A stretch of 14,836 bases of DNA from JAWXBM01 sp037968555 (GCA_037968555.1 JBBKVS010000042.1:1-14836), one strand, 5' to 3'; positions 7,567 through 13,405 are shown, numbered from the stretch's first letter. Numbers and translations: made by a program. Notes: generated from the letters alone by a model not told the origin.

Positions 7567-7624
7567 TGGGCGAATCTGCGCTGCTCATTACCTAGTCTGG
7601 TAACTCCGCTGCTCGATTCGCCCA
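7567..7624. repeat. 58-base palindrome with nested repeats
   Basis: TGGGCGAATC at 7567-7576 and GATTCGCCCA at 7615-7624 are perfect inverted repeats. Inside, TTACC at 7588-7592 pairs with GGTAA at 7599-7603, and the octamer CGCTGCTC occurs directly at 7579-7586 and 7607-7614. It lies between rpsI and the tRNA gene and encodes nothing recognisable. Confidence 0.6.
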
Positions 7625-7628
7625 CGCC

Positions 7629-7668
7629 TTGATTGGCGACAAAATCTGCTCGCCAGATAGCCAATCAA
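7629..7668. repeat. Inverted repeat upstream of tRNA-Gln
   Basis: TTGATTGGC at 7629-7637 and GCCAATCAA at 7660-7668 are perfect inverted repeats with 22 bases between. The interior also pairs partly (GGCGA with TCGCC). It ends 17 bases before the tRNA. Confidence 0.55.
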
Positions 7669-7685
7669 ACGGACAATGATCCCAT

Positions 7686-7759
7686 TGGGGGATCGTCTAG
7701 TGGTAGGACTACGGTCTCTGACACCGTCAGCGGGGGTTCGAATCCCTCTCCCCCAGCCA
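7686..7759 (+). tRNA. tRNA-Gln (anticodon CUG)
   Basis: A complete 74-base cloverleaf can be drawn by hand. The acceptor stem TGGGGGA pairs with TCCCCCA, the D stem is GTC/GAC with loop TAGTGGTAG, and the anticodon stem ACGGT/ACCGT holds loop CTCTGAC, giving anticodon CTG. The T arm is GGGGG-TTCGAAT-CCCTC with one G-U pair, followed by discriminator G and an encoded CCA. It reads CAG codons for glutamine. No RNA gene is adjacent on either side, so it appears to be a single-tRNA unit ending at the terminator 12 bases downstream. Confidence 0.95.
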
Positions 7760-7766
7760 AAAAAGT

Positions 7767-7800
7767 AAAAAGGCCACCCTCGCGGTGGCCTTTTTGCTTT
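7767..7800 (+). terminator. Rho-independent terminator after tRNA-Gln
   Basis: GGCCACC at 7772-7778 pairs with GGTGGCC at 7784-7790 across loop CTCGC and is followed by TTTTTGCTTT. A preceding A tract makes it potentially bidirectional. Confidence 0.88.
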
Positions 7801-7805
7801 TTTGG

Positions 7806-7947
7806 CTGGGGAAGAGGGATGGAACCCCTGTCGCCCAAAGGGCGACGGGGTTCGCCAATCGGCAGGACAGCCGATTGGAAGCGCGAAGCGACCCTCGCAA
7901 AGCGAGGGCGAGGACCAGGGATGGTCCGAGTTAATCCCTCTCCCCAA
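7806..7947. repeat. Branched hairpin element bounded by copies of the tRNA-Gln 3' end
   Basis: TGGGGAAGAGGGAT at 7807-7820 pairs, with one bulged A, with ATCCCTCTCCCCA at 7934-7946. Between these arms are four consecutive perfect stems: GTCGCCC/GGGCGAC at 7830-7846, CCAATCGGC/GCCGATTGG at 7855-7878, CCCTCGC/GCGAGGG at 7892-7908, and GGACCA/TGGTCC at 7912-7927. The right arm is a direct, and the left arm an inverted, near-copy of the tRNA-Gln T arm and acceptor at 7742-7756. The left similarity extends over about 28 bases (7801-7828). No protein is encoded. It may be a small mobile element that targeted or captured the tRNA 3' end. Confidence 0.6.
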
Positions 7948-7960
7948 CGTTCGAGCATAG

Positions 7961-7989
7961 CCACCATTGTTGTGGTTTTTGTATTTTTC
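7961..7989 (+). terminator. Weak hairpin with T-rich tail
   Basis: CCAC and GTGG form a short stem at 7961-7975, followed by TTTTTGTATTTTTC. The stem is only 4 bp, so this is a weak terminator candidate downstream of the hairpin element. Confidence 0.25.
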
Positions 7990-7993
7990 GTTT

Positions 7994-8012
7994 GAGTTAA
8001 TTCCTCCCCCAA
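7994..8012. repeat. Further degenerate copy of the tRNA 3'-end-like sequence
   Basis: GAGTTAATTCCTCCCCCAA repeats the right edge of the hairpin element at 7928-7947 (GAGTTAATCCCTCTCCCCAA) with one mismatch and one base missing, so it is also related to the tRNA-Gln 3' end. The two copies are 66 bases apart in direct orientation. The rest of 7948-8071 is plain AT-rich sequence with a small GCCCC/GGGGC stem at 8039-8054. Confidence 0.45.
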
Positions 8013-8071
8013 ATATTTAGAGGCAAATAAACGCGACAGCCCCCCCTCTGGGGCAAGAGAGGAATTTCAAA

Positions 8072-9862
8072 TCATTGTGTTGGCAACTTCATCTTGCGCA
8101 GGAACTCGTTGAATCGGGGGTCGCCGTCCAGGTTGTCTAACAGAGGCTCACCTAAAATTTCAGTAAGAACCTGCTCTCTCTGGAGGTATGAACGATCCAG
8201 CCATTCAAATGCCAGATCTTTTTCACCTCGATAGGCGTAAGTCAATGCCACAAAATACGCTCCCCTGTCAGACCAATGTGCAATTTGAGCTTTCAGTGCT
8301 TCGGCCGCCTCATCTTCACGACCCGCGGCCAGCAAGACGATCGGAAGGAATACAAGGTTCTCTCCCGTATCTGCAATTTCCTGCACCATTTGAAGAGCCT
8401 CTTCGGACTTGCCTTGTGCCAAAAGCGTTTTTGCTAGCGTTGTTTGAGTCCACCCAAAGTCTGGTTCCAGTTCAAGTAATTCTCGTAGAATACTTTCGGC
8501 TTCTTCGAGACGGTCAGTACGGTAGTACATGTCGCCGATGTTCCAGATTACGAATGTGCTTAATGGGTCACGGACAAGTGATAAGCGAAATTCTCGTTCT
8601 GCTTTTTCCCATTGGCCCAGTGTCGCAGACAGTTTTCCCGCAATATTCAGTGCCAGTGGATTGGTCGAATCTATAGCTAGAGCAAGCCGCCCTTGAGCTT
8701 CAGCAGCCGACCAATCCCAATCGAGTCCGAGATAAACATACTGGAGAACGGCATGGGCTTCCGCCAAATCCGGACTTATTTCTAAGGCTCGATGTGCCAA
8801 CTTGCGCGCACGCAAATAGCCTTCCGCCGGATCTATCCACCCATTGTCGGCTTCTGCTATGGCGCAGCTAGCCAACAAAACCAAGGCGTTGCCGTAATCC
8901 AGATCTAGTTTGGTCGCTTGTTCGGCATATTCTTGTGCGGTTTTCAGGGATGTTTGTGTGTTTTGGTAATAATGGCGCCAAGATCGCAAATACAATTGGT
9001 AAGCATCAAGATTTTGAGTGCCTCCCTTACGACGATTCAACTCCCCGCCAGCCAGTCGGATCTGCAATGCCTGGACAATCGCGCCGGCGATTTCGTCCTG
9101 CACCATGAAGATGTCATCCAGCGGGCGGTCATAGGTTTCAGACCACAGGTGGGTGCTGTCAGCCGTGCGGATCAGTTGAGCGGTGATGCGCAGGGTGTTA
9201 CCGGACTTGCGGACACTGCCTTCCAGCACATGGGCCACATTCAATCGCTTGGCAATCTCGGCAATCTCAATGTTCTGGCCCTTGAAGGCGAAAGATGACG
9301 TGCGGGCAATCACTTTCAGGTCAGGGACCCGTGTCAGCAGGTTCATCAGTTCCTCGGCAATGCCATCGGACATGTACTCCTGGTCTTTGGCCTGCGACAT
9401 GTCCGCAAACGGCAACACCGCTATTGATTTGTCATCAATTGCGATCGCTGATACAGGGCTTGGGCTGGGTATTGGGGATGTTGCGTCGGGCTCCGTAACG
9501 GAAGATGCCGATTCTGGCTCAAATGGTACTGGCCGGAAGATCTGCACCGCGGCTATCAGGATAGCCAATCCCAACATGGCGATAACGATGGTGTCCAGAC
9601 GGCGGGTGGTGACCGGATCCGAGCGGTCTACATCGCTCTCACGCTTCAATCCTTCCGAAGTCAGTTCAAAAATCCAGGAAAATCCCACCACAAACGGAAA
9701 GCCGATGATGCTTAACCAGATAACGACAGCCGGAATGGATTCGGGCAAATGCAATGCGGGAACCACGGTGCCTGAGACTTGGGTGACCACCCAGCACAGC
9801 GCAAGGTAGGCAGCACTGACACGGAACACATTGCGGCGTTTGAGTTCGGTAAGTAAGGACAA
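8072..9862 (-). CDS. Membrane-anchored TolB/FlgO-like domain protein with TPR repeats
   Basis: The 596-residue protein starts MSLLTELKRRNVFRVSAAYL, the usual opening of a large family of N-terminally anchored TPR proteins. Hydrophobic segments lie at about 14-36, 43-65 and 90-108. A Pro/Ser-rich linker (111-140) leads to a TolB N-terminal/FlgO-like domain at about 145-268 (KSIAVLPFADMS, SDGIAEELMNLL, VLEGSVRKSGNTLRITAQLI). The rest is helical TPR repeats to the end, for example LDLDYGNALVLLASCAIAEA and EEAESILRELLELEPDFGW. Relatives often follow a winged-helix or adenylate cyclase domain; neither is present here. Function is unknown, perhaps a scaffold at the inner membrane. The start is TTG at 9862 with AGGTGG a few bases upstream; family conservation supports it. 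No operon partner is visible. Confidence 0.88.
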   Translation of the reverse strand: MSLLTELKRRNVFRVSAAYLALCWVVTQVSGTVVPALHLPESIPAVVIWLSIIGFPFVVGFSWIFELTSEGLKRESDVDRSDPVTTRRLDTIVIAMLGLAILIAAVQIFRPVPFEPESASSVTEPDATSPIPSPSPVSAIAIDDKSIAVLPFADMSQAKDQEYMSDGIAEELMNLLTRVPDLKVIARTSSFAFKGQNIEIAEIAKRLNVAHVLEGSVRKSGNTLRITAQLIRTADSTHLWSETYDRPLDDIFMVQDEIAGAIVQALQIRLAGGELNRRKGGTQNLDAYQLYLRSWRHYYQNTQTSLKTAQEYAEQATKLDLDYGNALVLLASCAIAEADNGWIDPAEGYLRARKLAHRALEISPDLAEAHAVLQYVYLGLDWDWSAAEAQGRLALAIDSTNPLALNIAGKLSATLGQWEKAEREFRLSLVRDPLSTFVIWNIGDMYYRTDRLEEAESILRELLELEPDFGWTQTTLAKTLLAQGKSEEALQMVQEIADTGENLVFLPIVLLAAGREDEAAEALKAQIAHWSDRGAYFVALTYAYRGEKDLAFEWLDRSYLQREQVLTEILGEPLLDNLDGDPRFNEFLRKMKLPTQ

Positions 9863-9944
9863 GAGCCACCTGTTTGGTAAGGCACTTAGTTAATCAGATT
9901 AGTCGCTTATTCAGTGATTGCCAATATCCATGGGGAATTGGGTG

Positions 9945-9969
9945 ATCAAATGGGTCAGATCAGATTGAT
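9945..9969. repeat. Short dispersed repeat, GGGTCAGATCA type, copy 2
   Basis: This is the second copy of the repeat at 5448-5471. It lies in the 227-base gap between the divergent TPR and brnT genes. Apart from it and a poor brnT promoter, I see nothing in 9863-10089. Confidence 0.5.
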
Positions 9970-10056
9970 CCTACAACTATTTACGATAAATCCTGCATTC
10001 AAAGCTGAATTTAAGCCTCATGATCTAATTTTTCAGTCTGTGTGCCGATCAGCATC

Positions 10057-10085
10057 TTGTTCCTTTAGGTTTATGTATCTACAAT
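10057..10085 (+). promoter_or_regulatory. Possible brnTA promoter
   Basis: TTGTTC at 10057-10062 and TACAAT at 10080-10085 are 17 bases apart. The -10 box ends only 4 bases before the brnT ATG, so the mRNA would be essentially leaderless. That fits the absence of a ribosome site, but the -35 is poor. Confidence 0.35.
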
Positions 10086-10089
10086 AACC

Positions 10090-10365
10090 ATGCGAATTAC
10101 TTTCGATCCAGCCAAGCGCGACAAGACTTTATCTGAACGTGGGCTGGATTTTGATGACGCTGCATTGATCTTTGCTGGCATTACTTTGGACATCGAAGAT
10201 ACTCGAAGAGACTACGGCGAAAAGCGATTTATCTGCTACGGATCGTTAGAGGGGCGGTTAATCGTCGTAGGGTACACACCGCGTGGCGCGGATCGCCACA
10301 TTTTCAGCATGCGGAAAGCCAATGATCGCGAAAAGAAAAGCATCGCACGGTTTCTTGAAGTCTGA
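10090..10365 (+). CDS. brnT: BrnT family toxin (type II toxin-antitoxin)
   Basis: The 91-residue protein matches BrnT, a RelE-fold ribonuclease that inhibits translation. It opens MRITFDPAKRDKTLSERGLD, continues with FDDAALIFAG, DTRRDYGEKRFICYG and RLIVVGYTPRG, and ends RHIFSMRKANDREK. The basic and aromatic residues expected for catalysis (Arg, His and Lys of the C-terminal half) are present, so it looks intact. ATG at 10090 has no Shine-Dalgarno. The antitoxin starts inside its 3' end, the normal toxin-first order of brnTA. BrnA with BrnT usually represses the operon. Its sequence is unrelated to the HigB-like toxin at 14284. Confidence 0.88.
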   Translation: MRITFDPAKRDKTLSERGLDFDDAALIFAGITLDIEDTRRDYGEKRFICYGSLEGRLIVVGYTPRGADRHIFSMRKANDREKKSIARFLEV

Positions 10366-10597
10366 CCTGGCTAGGGTCGATGCTCATACTTTAAAGAAAG
10401 AGGAGTATGAAGATCTGCCGGAGCTTACGGAAGAAATGCTTGCTCGCGGAAAGGTGAACAAGGGTGGAAGGCCACGTTCACCCAACCCGCGCAAATTGAT
10501 TTCTCTTCGGTTACCGGTTGACGTGATTGAACGTTGGAAGGCATCGGGGCCAGGCTGGCAAACCCGAATGGCCGATCGTCTTAGCAAAGTTCGGTGA
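10322..10597 (+). CDS. brnA: BrnA family antitoxin
   Basis: The 91-residue protein reads MIAKRKASHGFLKSDLARVD, then EEYEDLPELTEEM, a glycine/arginine-rich hinge (NKGGRPRSPNP), and a ribbon-helix-helix C-terminus (LISLRLPVDVIERWKASGPG then TRMADRLSKV). SDLxRVDAH and YxDLPELTxEM are BrnA signatures. The N-terminal half wraps BrnT and the C-terminal half binds operator DNA. I chose ATG at 10322, which overlaps brnT by 44 bases; an upstream extension to 10283 would lengthen the overlap without conserved sequence. It appears complete, so this toxin-antitoxin pair is probably functional. Confidence 0.88.
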   Translation: MIAKRKASHGFLKSDLARVDAHTLKKEEYEDLPELTEEMLARGKVNKGGRPRSPNPRKLISLRLPVDVIERWKASGPGWQTRMADRLSKVR

Positions 10598-10602
10598 AAA
10601 AG

Positions 10603-10631
10603 TTGACACTCTCTGCATCGAGTTCAATACA
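10603..10631 (+). promoter_or_regulatory. Possible promoter of the first HigA-like gene
   Basis: A perfect TTGACA at 10603-10608 is followed after 17 bases by AATACA, a weak -10 box. It lies between brnA and the antitoxin gene and could serve the latter with a leader of about 37 bases. Confidence 0.35.
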
Positions 10632-10674
10632 TGGCATTGCCAAATACTAAATTGAATCTGCGAGGAAATTGAGA

Positions 10675-10944
10675 ATGACTGGCTCAAGAGATATCGGCAA
10701 TGAAATCCTCGAAGGAATTCAGCAAATAAAACGCGGCGAGACTGGTCGGGTAATCAGTATTCCGGATGTTCGATCCATTCGCGAGAAAACAGGCCTATCC
10801 CAAGCCAGGTTCGCGGTGTTGCTGGGTGTATCTGTTCGAACCTTGCAAGACTGGGAGCAGCAGCGAAGAGCACCTTCCGGTGCTGCAAAAACCTTGTTAA
10901 CGATTGCTCATAAGAATCCGAGTGCGCTTTTGGAAGTAGCTTGA
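10675..10944 (+). CDS. Orphan HigA/NadS-like helix-turn-helix antitoxin, copy 1
   Basis: The 89-residue protein has a Cro/C1-type helix-turn-helix at about 41-62 (LSQARFAVLLGVSVRTLQDW) followed by RRAPSGAAKTLLTIAHKNP, the layout of antitoxins paired with HigB/RelE-type toxins. ATG at 10675 has GAGGA at 10662-10666, 8 bases upstream. The expected toxin gene is missing: only about 14 bases corresponding to the toxin's last codons (CGAGGAAATTGAGA) precede the ATG, and an in-frame stop lies just before. The gene is nearly identical to the copy at 14571. An orphan antitoxin may still repress its own promoter or neutralise a toxin encoded elsewhere. Confidence 0.88.
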   Translation: MTGSRDIGNEILEGIQQIKRGETGRVISIPDVRSIREKTGLSQARFAVLLGVSVRTLQDWEQQRRAPSGAAKTLLTIAHKNPSALLEVA

Positions 10945-11008
10945 AAGTTGGGGTCGTGTTATTAATCAGCAATCTAAGCTTTATGCATTTGGTTTTGTGG
11001 GGTCGGAC

Positions 11009-11030
11009 CAACGCAAGCTCAACGCAAGCT
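11009..11030. repeat. Two tandem copies of an 11-mer
   Basis: CAACGCAAGCT occurs at 11009-11019 and again at 11020-11030 without a gap. It lies just downstream of the first antitoxin gene. Confidence 0.7.
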
Positions 11031-11480
11031 GTTAATTTAGTAATAGAAACAGTTACGATTCTGGGCTTGGACGCTCCTAAATGATACTTTTTCTGCTGAA
11101 AATTGTCCTGATAAAAATTCTAGGTTTTTGAATCAATGCTTAGCAGCAATTTACCAACCAGAAACCTTGCTTTTAATCGGTTTAAAGGGAGTACAAAATT
11201 CAATCAAAGGGCTAGATATCAGCAAGATACGTTGGTCCGAACCTATTCACCAGAGAGTCAATCCGTCGCCCAAAAGCAGCGCTTCCTGTCTGGTCGATGT
11301 TGGTGGCCAGAGTGGCGCTTCGTGTGCTGGCCCTCCGATTTAATTCGGAGTCGAACCAGGTCATGAATTTCACAAATACCGTCCGTTGAGCGTCATGCCG
11401 GAACCTCAACGCTGAAGTTGTTGCGCCAATGAGGTAATAGGCGCTTAATATGTCCTGCTCGACCACTCCGGGCACGCAAC

Positions 11481-11493
11481 AGTCGTCACGACT
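11481..11493. promoter_or_regulatory. Perfect palindrome upstream of the propeller gene
   Basis: AGTCGT-C-ACGACT is a 13-base palindrome 28 bases before the ATG at 11522. Its place between the possible -10 box and the ribosome site is compatible with an operator, though no regulator is identifiable. Confidence 0.3.
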
Positions 11494-11521
11494 CGCGTTT
11501 CTCAACCAACGAGGGCGCATA

Positions 11522-12526
11522 ATGATTCATAGATCCTTTCGCCACCTTGCGCTTTCGGGCTGCCTGGTAATGGCGAGCCAAGTAACCCTGGCCCAGGACG
11601 AGATTTTCGTCACAAATTCAAATAGCAACAGCGTGACAGTCTACGCGCTGAGCGCCAGCGGCAACGTCGCACCGCTGAGGACACTTGTGGGCAATGTCAC
11701 AGGGTTGCTCACCCCCAGCGGCATCGCGGTCGACACCGTGAATAATGAGATGCTGGTGGTGAACAGAACGCTGCCATATTCGGTGACGGTATATCCGCGC
11801 ACTGCGAACGGCAATGTCGCTCCACTGCGCACCCTGACCGGTGCACTCACCAACCTCAATGATCCACGCGGCATTTCGGTAGACACCGTCAACAACGAAT
11901 TCGCCGTCGCCAATCGGGCCGGCAACTCGGCAACGATTTATGCCCGGACAGCTTCGGGTAATACCGCGCCGCTACGCACCCTGCAGACCACGGGGTTCAG
12001 CAATCCCTGGGGGCTGGTGATCGACACAGTGAACAACGAGATCGCAGTGGCGAATAACGGCAACCTGCTGTCGGTCTATCTTCGCACTGGAAATGGCAAC
12101 ATCGCGCCACTGCGTACCATTTCCGGGTCCAACACCGGTTTCAACAACGGCCCGATCGGCATCGCGCTGGACGCGGTGAACAATGAGTACCTGGTCTCAA
12201 ACCCCTCTTTTGGCGCCGGGTTTGTGCCTGCCCTGCTGCATTTCGCGCGGACGGCCTCAGGCAATGTCAGTCCGCTGAGGTCCTTTAGCGGTGCAAGCAG
12301 CGGGCTATCGAGTCCTAATGGTGTTGCGGTGGATACGCAGAACAACGAGTTGTTCGTGGCGAACTCCTTGGCGAACTCGGTAACCGTGTACAACCGCCTC
12401 ATCTCCGGCACGGTCACTCCCTTGCGGTCGATCATCGGCGGTGCAACGCAGTTGAACAATCCCCAGTTCCTTGTAGTTACCACCACAATTGTTACCGTCC
12501 CGATATTCGCCGATGGCTTCGAGTAA
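11522..12526 (+). CDS. Exported beta-propeller (NHL/YncE-like repeat) protein with C-terminal FADGFE tail
   Basis: The 334-residue protein has a signal peptide, MIHRSFRHLALSGCLVMASQ, with likely cleavage after VTLA at 24. The mature part is about six repeats of 45-50 residues of the form NNE-xx-VAN-xx-NSVTVY-x-RTASGN-x-APLRT, then GI-x-VDTVN, as in NHL- or YncE-type propellers. The repeats are also strongly alike in DNA, mostly around GTGAACAACGAG. It ends exactly at PIFADGFE, a tail I associate with exported proteins of Lysobacterales; the damaged protein at 13439 has the same kind of ending. No enzymatic residues are recognisable, so a binding or surface role is a guess. GAGGG at 11511-11515 is 6 bases before ATG 11522, which excludes the longer frame from 11450. 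Confidence 0.85.
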   Translation: MIHRSFRHLALSGCLVMASQVTLAQDEIFVTNSNSNSVTVYALSASGNVAPLRTLVGNVTGLLTPSGIAVDTVNNEMLVVNRTLPYSVTVYPRTANGNVAPLRTLTGALTNLNDPRGISVDTVNNEFAVANRAGNSATIYARTASGNTAPLRTLQTTGFSNPWGLVIDTVNNEIAVANNGNLLSVYLRTGNGNIAPLRTISGSNTGFNNGPIGIALDAVNNEYLVSNPSFGAGFVPALLHFARTASGNVSPLRSFSGASSGLSSPNGVAVDTQNNELFVANSLANSVTVYNRLISGTVTPLRSIIGGATQLNNPQFLVVTTTIVTVPIFADGFE

Positions 12527-12707
12527 ACGAAACAACGACTTGCTTTGCATCAAATTTAACGACCCGGACATTTGCGAATCCAAGGAGCTGGACCGAAATA
12601 CGATCCCTGACGTGGATGCCAGCGGAAACACTTGCGCCATCACATTCGAACATGCCAGTCAGCGAACCGATATGCAGGAACTGATCCTGGAAGGCATTGC
12701 TGCTTGA
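12513..12707 (+). CDS. DUF2283-like small protein
   Basis: The 64-residue product contains NDLLCIKFNDPDICESKELD and then DVDASGNTCAITFEHASQR, the pattern of DUF2283 (DxLYIxF, ESxE, DxDxxGNxxxIxxEHAS). DUF2283 proteins often sit beside DUF4258 proteins in what look like toxin-antitoxin pairs; no DUF4258 gene is present here. ATG at 12513 lies 14 bases inside the end of the propeller gene, in another reading frame, and the first seven residues (MASSKRN) are not family-like. This suggests that its original N-terminus was lost when it was joined to the propeller gene. It could be translated by coupling or be a remnant. Confidence 0.6.
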   Translation: MASSKRNNDLLCIKFNDPDICESKELDRNTIPDVDASGNTCAITFEHASQRTDMQELILEGIAA

Positions 12708-12780
12708 AAATCTGTGAAGTCTTTGGGGCTGGACCACTTTCAGTTGTTTATTGATTGAGGAACATTCGGTGGCGCGTCGA

Positions 12781-12822
12781 AGGGCAGTGGACTAGCCTTC
12801 ATTGAAGTTCATTCACTGCCCT
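12781..12822. repeat. Inverted repeat AGGGCAGTG
   Basis: AGGGCAGTG at 12781-12789 and CACTGCCCT at 12814-12822 are perfect inverted repeats with a 24-base loop, directly before the transposase remnant. Confidence 0.5.
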
Positions 12823-12930
12823 CATCTGACCGGCCTTCAATCGACCGCCAATCTGACCCGGTTTCACGGTGTATTCGCACCCAATAGTAAGTATCGATCT
12901 AGGGTGACACCCGCCAAGCGGGGAAAATGT
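12820..12930 (+). pseudogene. Remnant of an IS91-type (Y2) transposase
   Basis: The frame through here reads NLTRFHGVFAPNSKYRSRVT and then PAKRGK (12850-12927), a conserved C-terminal segment of IS91/ISCR-like transposases, where NLTRxHGVFAPN and VTPAKRGK follow a Pro-rich stretch. Just upstream ALI, which normally precedes the prolines, is readable in another frame, so a frameshift is present. The catalytic tyrosines and the rest of the protein (normally about 350-500 residues) are missing. An open frame extends from 12802 to 13128, but beyond about 12930 it has no family resemblance. This is a dead fragment, not a working transposase. Confidence 0.65.
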
Positions 12931-13128
12931 AAGAAGTCTTGCTCAGCTGATGAGGCCGACCAAACCCCGGATGCCAATTTCACGAAGCTGGCGTGTGAAT
13001 TCTCGAATGAACGGCATGCTGCCGCAAAGCATGACAGCGTAAACGTCGTTTTTTTGCTCCGCAACCACCTGTTTCGCAGTCAGATGGCCGCGTTCCCGAG
13101 TGCATGCTTATCCGGTTGTCTTCGGTAG

Positions 13129-13144
13129 ACACAAGATGTAGTGT
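13129..13144. promoter_or_regulatory. NrdR-box-like palindrome, left
   Basis: ACACAAGATGTAGTGT follows the pattern of NrdR boxes (acaCwAtATaTwGtgt) apart from G at two central positions. NrdR represses ribonucleotide reductase genes, usually through two boxes about 31 bases apart. Here the partner is 103 bases away and no nrd gene is in the window. Confidence 0.4.
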
Positions 13145-13231
13145 TTTCGCGTGACCCCGCCGGAACCCGCAAATCTTGCGTGGATACCCGGCTTCTGACC
13201 TAAGAGCGCTTACCTTCATGCTACAACCAAA

Positions 13232-13247
13232 ACACAAGATGTAGTGG
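13232..13247. promoter_or_regulatory. NrdR-box-like palindrome, right
   Basis: ACACAAGATGTAGTGG repeats the left box with one change at the last base. Its position mirrors the left box relative to the element end (15 bases), so it may instead be a transposase binding site. Confidence 0.4.
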
Positions 13248-13336
13248 TAACCGAACTAAAGCGGATAAGCATGCCCGAGTGGCCCACAAGGTATAGTCGA
13301 TCGAGAAGTCTGACTGCGAACCATGCTCGGGAACTT

Positions 13337-13405
13337 AAAGGGACGGGGTGCATTAATTATTATTTAATTTGCCCCGTCCCCTTTAGTCCCGTCCCCTTTA
13401 GTCCC
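13337..13405. repeat. GGGACGGGG palindrome plus tandem 15-mer
   Basis: AAAGGGACGGGG at 13337-13348 is followed by an AT-rich centre and then CCCCGTCCCCTTTAG, forming an imperfect long hairpin. The right arm continues as two exact tandem 15-mers, GTCCCCTTTAGTCCC at 13376-13390 and 13391-13405. Palindromes of this type are known beside REP-associated tyrosine transposases in many proteobacteria; no such transposase is here. Confidence 0.65.

Larger units (their letters stand above)
10945..11521. other. 577-base intergenic region without a convincing gene
   Basis: Short open frames occur on both strands but none has a ribosome site, recognised motif or plausible composition. The region holds a tandem 11-mer at 11009-11030, an inverted repeat CGTTGAG/CTCAACG at 11384-11411, a 13-base palindrome at 11481-11493, and two isolated GGGGTCG motifs near 10952 and 11000. 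TAATAT at 11446-11451 is a possible -10 box for the propeller gene. Confidence 0.5.
13095..13281. mobile_element. MITE-like element (13103-13273) with 8-bp target duplication
   Basis: CCCGAGTG occurs at 13095-13102 and 13274-13281 as a direct repeat flanking the element. Inside, CATGCTTATCCG at 13103-13114 and CGGATAAGCATG at 13262-13273 are perfect 12-bp terminal inverted repeats. The inverted symmetry goes on: exactly 15 bases inside each end (sharing TTCGGT) lies a 15-base box, CACAAGATGTAGTGT on the left and CACTACATCTTGTGT read from the right, each followed by TTT. The imperfect terminal repeats are thus about 45 bases long. The 171-bp interior has no open frame of note. The features are those of a non-autonomous transposon; families with 8-bp duplications include IS1595, IS66 and IS256, but I cannot assign it. 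Confidence 0.75.

Noticed and set aside
7567..7947. CRISPR-like array of repeats
   Set aside because: The stems differ in sequence and spacing, and there are no regular spacers or cas genes.
7588..8012. Open frames on both strands across the tRNA region
   Set aside because: They translate the tRNA-Gln gene, its antisense and the hairpin element. Such GEGFEPP-type peptides are familiar false annotations next to tRNA genes.
7800..8070. Integrated prophage or genomic island at tRNA-Gln, suggested by repeated tRNA 3' ends
   Set aside because: No integrase or phage gene follows; the repeats bound at most about 250 bases, too little for an island.
8072..9862. Adenylate cyclase or winged-helix regulator, often annotated for proteins with this TPR region
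   Set aside because: The N-terminus has membrane segments and a TolB/FlgO-like domain; neither a cyclase nor a winged-helix motif is visible.
11128..11520. Overlapping open frames of 71-102 codons on both strands before the propeller gene
   Set aside because: None has a ribosome site, conserved motif or protein-like composition.
12930..13128. Continuation of the open frame from 12802 as a 108-residue protein
   Set aside because: Only the segment up to about 12930 has family resemblance. The rest runs into unrelated DNA, including the left end of the MITE-like element.
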